Assembly (NCBI GenBank): GCA_003538495.1
Contig: DPSD01000357.1
Coordinates: 1 to 8,453 of the forward strand
Reading direction: 5' to 3'
DNA: 8,453 nt
From: Accumulibacter sp.
GTDB lineage: Bacteria; Pseudomonadota; Gammaproteobacteria; Burkholderiales; Rhodocyclaceae
Part shown: positions 6,847 to 8,453 of the stretch, in pieces
How the letters are laid out: each line of letters starts with the position of its first letter
Numbering within the stretch: the first letter of the stretch is position 1
The notes under the pieces: model-generated
Told to the model about the DNA's origin: nothing
What the model saw: only the letters and a program-made list of their open reading frames with translations
The model's database searches: none
Position numbers and translations under genes: made by a program

Positions 6847-8097
6847 ATGACCAGCTCATCCCGACCCCGCCCCCGCCTGATTTGCGCTCTGCTGCTGGCG
6901 GCGATCACCAGCACCGTTCTCGGCGCGCTGGCAGCCGAGCAGGTCGCGGCCGGCATCGCACGGCGGACGCCGTCACCGCCCGCCCGCTCGTGTCTCGCGC
7001 CAGCCAGCTGGACGGTGTTTGCCGATCGGCAGTCACAGATTGCGAGCAGCCCGCAGGTACTGGCAGCGCTGGTCGGACGAGACGTCGTGCTGCTCGGTGA
7101 GCAGCACGACGACGCCGACCATCACCTCTGGCAACTGCAGGTTCTCGCCGGTTTGCACGCGCAACGGCCGGAGATGGTCATCGGCTTCGAGATGTTCCCC
7201 CGACGCGTGCAGGCGGTGCTCGACCGCTGGGTGGCTGGCGAGCTGAGCGTCAAGGAGTTTCTGGCCCAGTCGGAGTGGAACACGGTATGGAGCCAGCCAG
7301 CGGAGCTGTACCTGCCGCTCTTTCAGTTCGCGCGGCTGAACCGGATTCCGATACTGGCGCTCAATATCGATCAGGGGCTGACCCGCAAGATCGCCGCCCG
7401 GGGCTGGGACGGCGTACCGTCTGCCGAGCGCGAAGGCGTCGGCCAGCCCGCGCCAGCGACGGCGGCGTACCGGAGGTTCCTGCACGAGGTCTATCGTCAG
7501 CACGCGGAGATGCCCGCCAGGAGCAGCAAGAGAGCTTCCGGCGATGCCGCGTTCGCCAATTTTGTCGATTCACAGCTGGCCTGGGATCGCGCCATGGCCG
7601 AAATGCTGGCCAGTCAAGCGGCACAGCCGGCCGGTGGCGCCAAACCCCTCGTCGTCGGCATCGTCGGCAGTGGCCACCTGCGATTCGGCCATGGCGTGCC
7701 GCAGCAGTTGCGCGATCTCGGTATCCAGTCGTTCGGCGTGCTGTTGCCGATGGCCGCGGGTGGCGATTGCGACGAACTACGGCCCGGGCTCGCCGACGCC
7801 GTCTTCGCGGTGCCGACCCTGCCGCAGGCTGTTGCCGAGCCGCCGCGTCTCGGCGTCAGCCTCGAAAATCAGGACGGGCGCGTGCTGATCGCCGAGGTCA
7901 GCAAGGGGAGCCTGGCCGAGGACAGCGGCCTGAAAAAGGGCGACCGGATTCTGACGGTTGCCGGACAGCCACTGGCCGGCGTCTCGGCGCTGTTGCCGGC
8001 GATTCGGCAGCAGCCACCCGGAACCTGGCTGCCGCTGCAGATCGAACGCGCCGGCAGCACGATCGAAGTGGTCGTCAAGTTCCCGGCGACTCGATGA
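6847..8097 (+). CDS. Secreted ChaN-family (haem-binding-like) protein with C-terminal PDZ domain
   Basis: The product has 416 residues. An N-terminal signal peptide has a basic n-region (Arg6-Arg10), a hydrophobic core at 11-29 and likely cleavage near Ala30. No lipobox cysteine is present, so unlike Campylobacter ChaN it is probably soluble periplasmic rather than a lipoprotein. The ChaN domain (about 52-325) shows VVLLGEQHDDADHH at 80-93 with Glu85 and His87, GFEMFPRR at 113-120 with Glu115, and GIVGSGHLRFGHGVP at 271-285 with His277. These are the conserved Glu/His positions of the family. A PDZ domain follows at about 334-413, with RLGVSLE, a GSLAEDSGLKKGDRILTVAG core and a C-terminal strand. 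ChaN proteins are linked to haem/iron handling, and the fold belongs to the Tiki/TraB/EreA-like superfamily, which includes putative metallohydrolases. A haem-binding or a hydrolytic role are both open. The ATG is preceded by GAGG at only 2 nt, a weak site. The stop overlaps the next start (ATGA), so the two genes are translationally coupled. Confidence 0.9.
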   Translation: MTSSSRPRPRLICALLLAAITSTVLGALAAEQVAAGIARRTPSPPARSCLAPASWTVFADRQSQIASSPQVLAALVGRDVVLLGEQHDDADHHLWQLQVLAGLHAQRPEMVIGFEMFPRRVQAVLDRWVAGELSVKEFLAQSEWNTVWSQPAELYLPLFQFARLNRIPILALNIDQGLTRKIAARGWDGVPSAEREGVGQPAPATAAYRRFLHEVYRQHAEMPARSSKRASGDAAFANFVDSQLAWDRAMAEMLASQAAQPAGGAKPLVVGIVGSGHLRFGHGVPQQLRDLGIQSFGVLLPMAAGGDCDELRPGLADAVFAVPTLPQAVAEPPRLGVSLENQDGRVLIAEVSKGSLAEDSGLKKGDRILTVAGQPLAGVSALLPAIRQQPPGTWLPLQIERAGSTIEVVVKFPATR

Positions 8098-8453
8098 ACA
8101 CGACGCGGTGCGCCCGGTGGTGGCTGTCGCAGCTGCTGCTGGCACTGGCCGCACCCGCGGCGACTGCGGTCGCCGCTGCGACCACGCCGCATCTTGCACT
8201 CGACGTCGATCTCGAACCCGGCAGCCGCCGTGTCGGCGTGGTCGCCATCGTGACGCCTGGCGAGCCGGACTTTCGCTTTACCTTGCACGAATCACTGAAG
8301 ATCACCGCAGCGTCCGCCGACGGGCGCCCGGTGACGATCACCGCCGCCGGGCGCGAGGGCGATTTGCGCGGCTGGCGGGCGGGGCTGCCCGGCCGCAGCA
8401 CCGCCCTGCGCATCGAATACCAGGGGCCCCTTCCCGAGGACGACCCGCGGCGC
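8094..8453 (+). CDS. Probable secreted M1-family peptidase, N-terminal part (3' end outside window)
   Basis: The frame opens with ATG overlapping the stop of the ChaN-PDZ gene by 4 bp and stays open for 120 codons to the window end. The first 28 or so residues form a signal peptide: MNTTRCARWW, then a Leu/Ala-rich core and Ala-x-Ala cleavage sites. The mature start (HLALDVDLEPGSRRVGVVAI, then a FTLHESLKI strand and LRIEYQGPL) resembles the beta-sandwich N-terminal domain of M1 aminopeptidases, where a (L)-x-V-x-(L)-x-P-x-x-R-x-x-x-V strand opens the fold and a LRIEYxG strand recurs. The zinc-binding HExxH and GxMEN motifs, if present, would lie far beyond the window, so catalytic competence cannot be judged. 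No good Shine-Dalgarno is visible, in keeping with translational coupling to the upstream gene. The frame is certain; the family call is moderate. Confidence 0.7.
   Translation, partial: MNTTRCARWWLSQLLLALAAPAATAVAAATTPHLALDVDLEPGSRRVGVVAIVTPGEPDFRFTLHESLKITAASADGRPVTITAAGREGDLRGWRAGLPGRSTALRIEYQGPLPEDDPRR

Noticed and set aside
6847..6942. The ChaN-family product as a lipoprotein, as in Campylobacter.
   Set aside because: No cysteine falls at a lipobox position after the hydrophobic core. The first cysteine after it is Cys49 in RSCLAP, well past the likely cleavage site.

Overview
The window looks like chromosomal DNA from a GC-rich betaproteobacterium. The Rhodocyclales / Candidatus Accumulibacter group is my best guess, inferred from the sspA-sspB pair, the overall gene style and the GC-rich codon use; I could not run a search. 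There are six protein-coding loci and no tRNA, rRNA or CRISPR array. No intact insertion sequence is visible.

Layout. (1) On the plus strand, the 3' part of sspA (from base 3 to 401) is followed by sspB (491-919, TTG start). A strong 13-bp stem-loop lies between them. SspA is an RNA-polymerase-associated stringent-starvation protein; SspB is the adaptor that delivers ssrA-tagged proteins to ClpXP. (2) A 333-bp gene-free stretch (920-1252) separates convergent genes. It holds a hairpin just after sspB, a weak intrinsic terminator and a 127-bp imperfect inverted repeat that could be a mobile-element remnant. (3) On the minus strand, transcription runs from a molybdopterin (bis-MGD) oxidoreductase gene (6643 down to 4546) into a large membrane sensor histidine kinase (4426 down to 1253), about 120 bp apart. 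The kinase has a periplasmic solute-binding sensor, four PAS domains and a HisKA/HATPase core, with no receiver domain and no response regulator nearby. (4) A 203-bp divergent spacer (6644-6846) leads into a plus-strand pair: a secreted ChaN-family protein with a C-terminal PDZ domain (6847-8097), overlapped by ATGA with the start of a secreted protein resembling the N-terminal domain of M1 peptidases (8094 to the window end).

Main points. The oxidoreductase gene carries an apparent one-base insertion near 6526. It separates the first three [4Fe-4S] cysteines from the rest of the enzyme, so the gene is either broken or mis-sequenced. All four genes with a visible stop followed by non-coding DNA have a GC-rich hairpin within about 15 nt of the stop and no U-tract. 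No clearly new system is visible; the least ordinary units are the ChaN-PDZ/M1 pair and the sensor kinase next to the molybdoenzyme.
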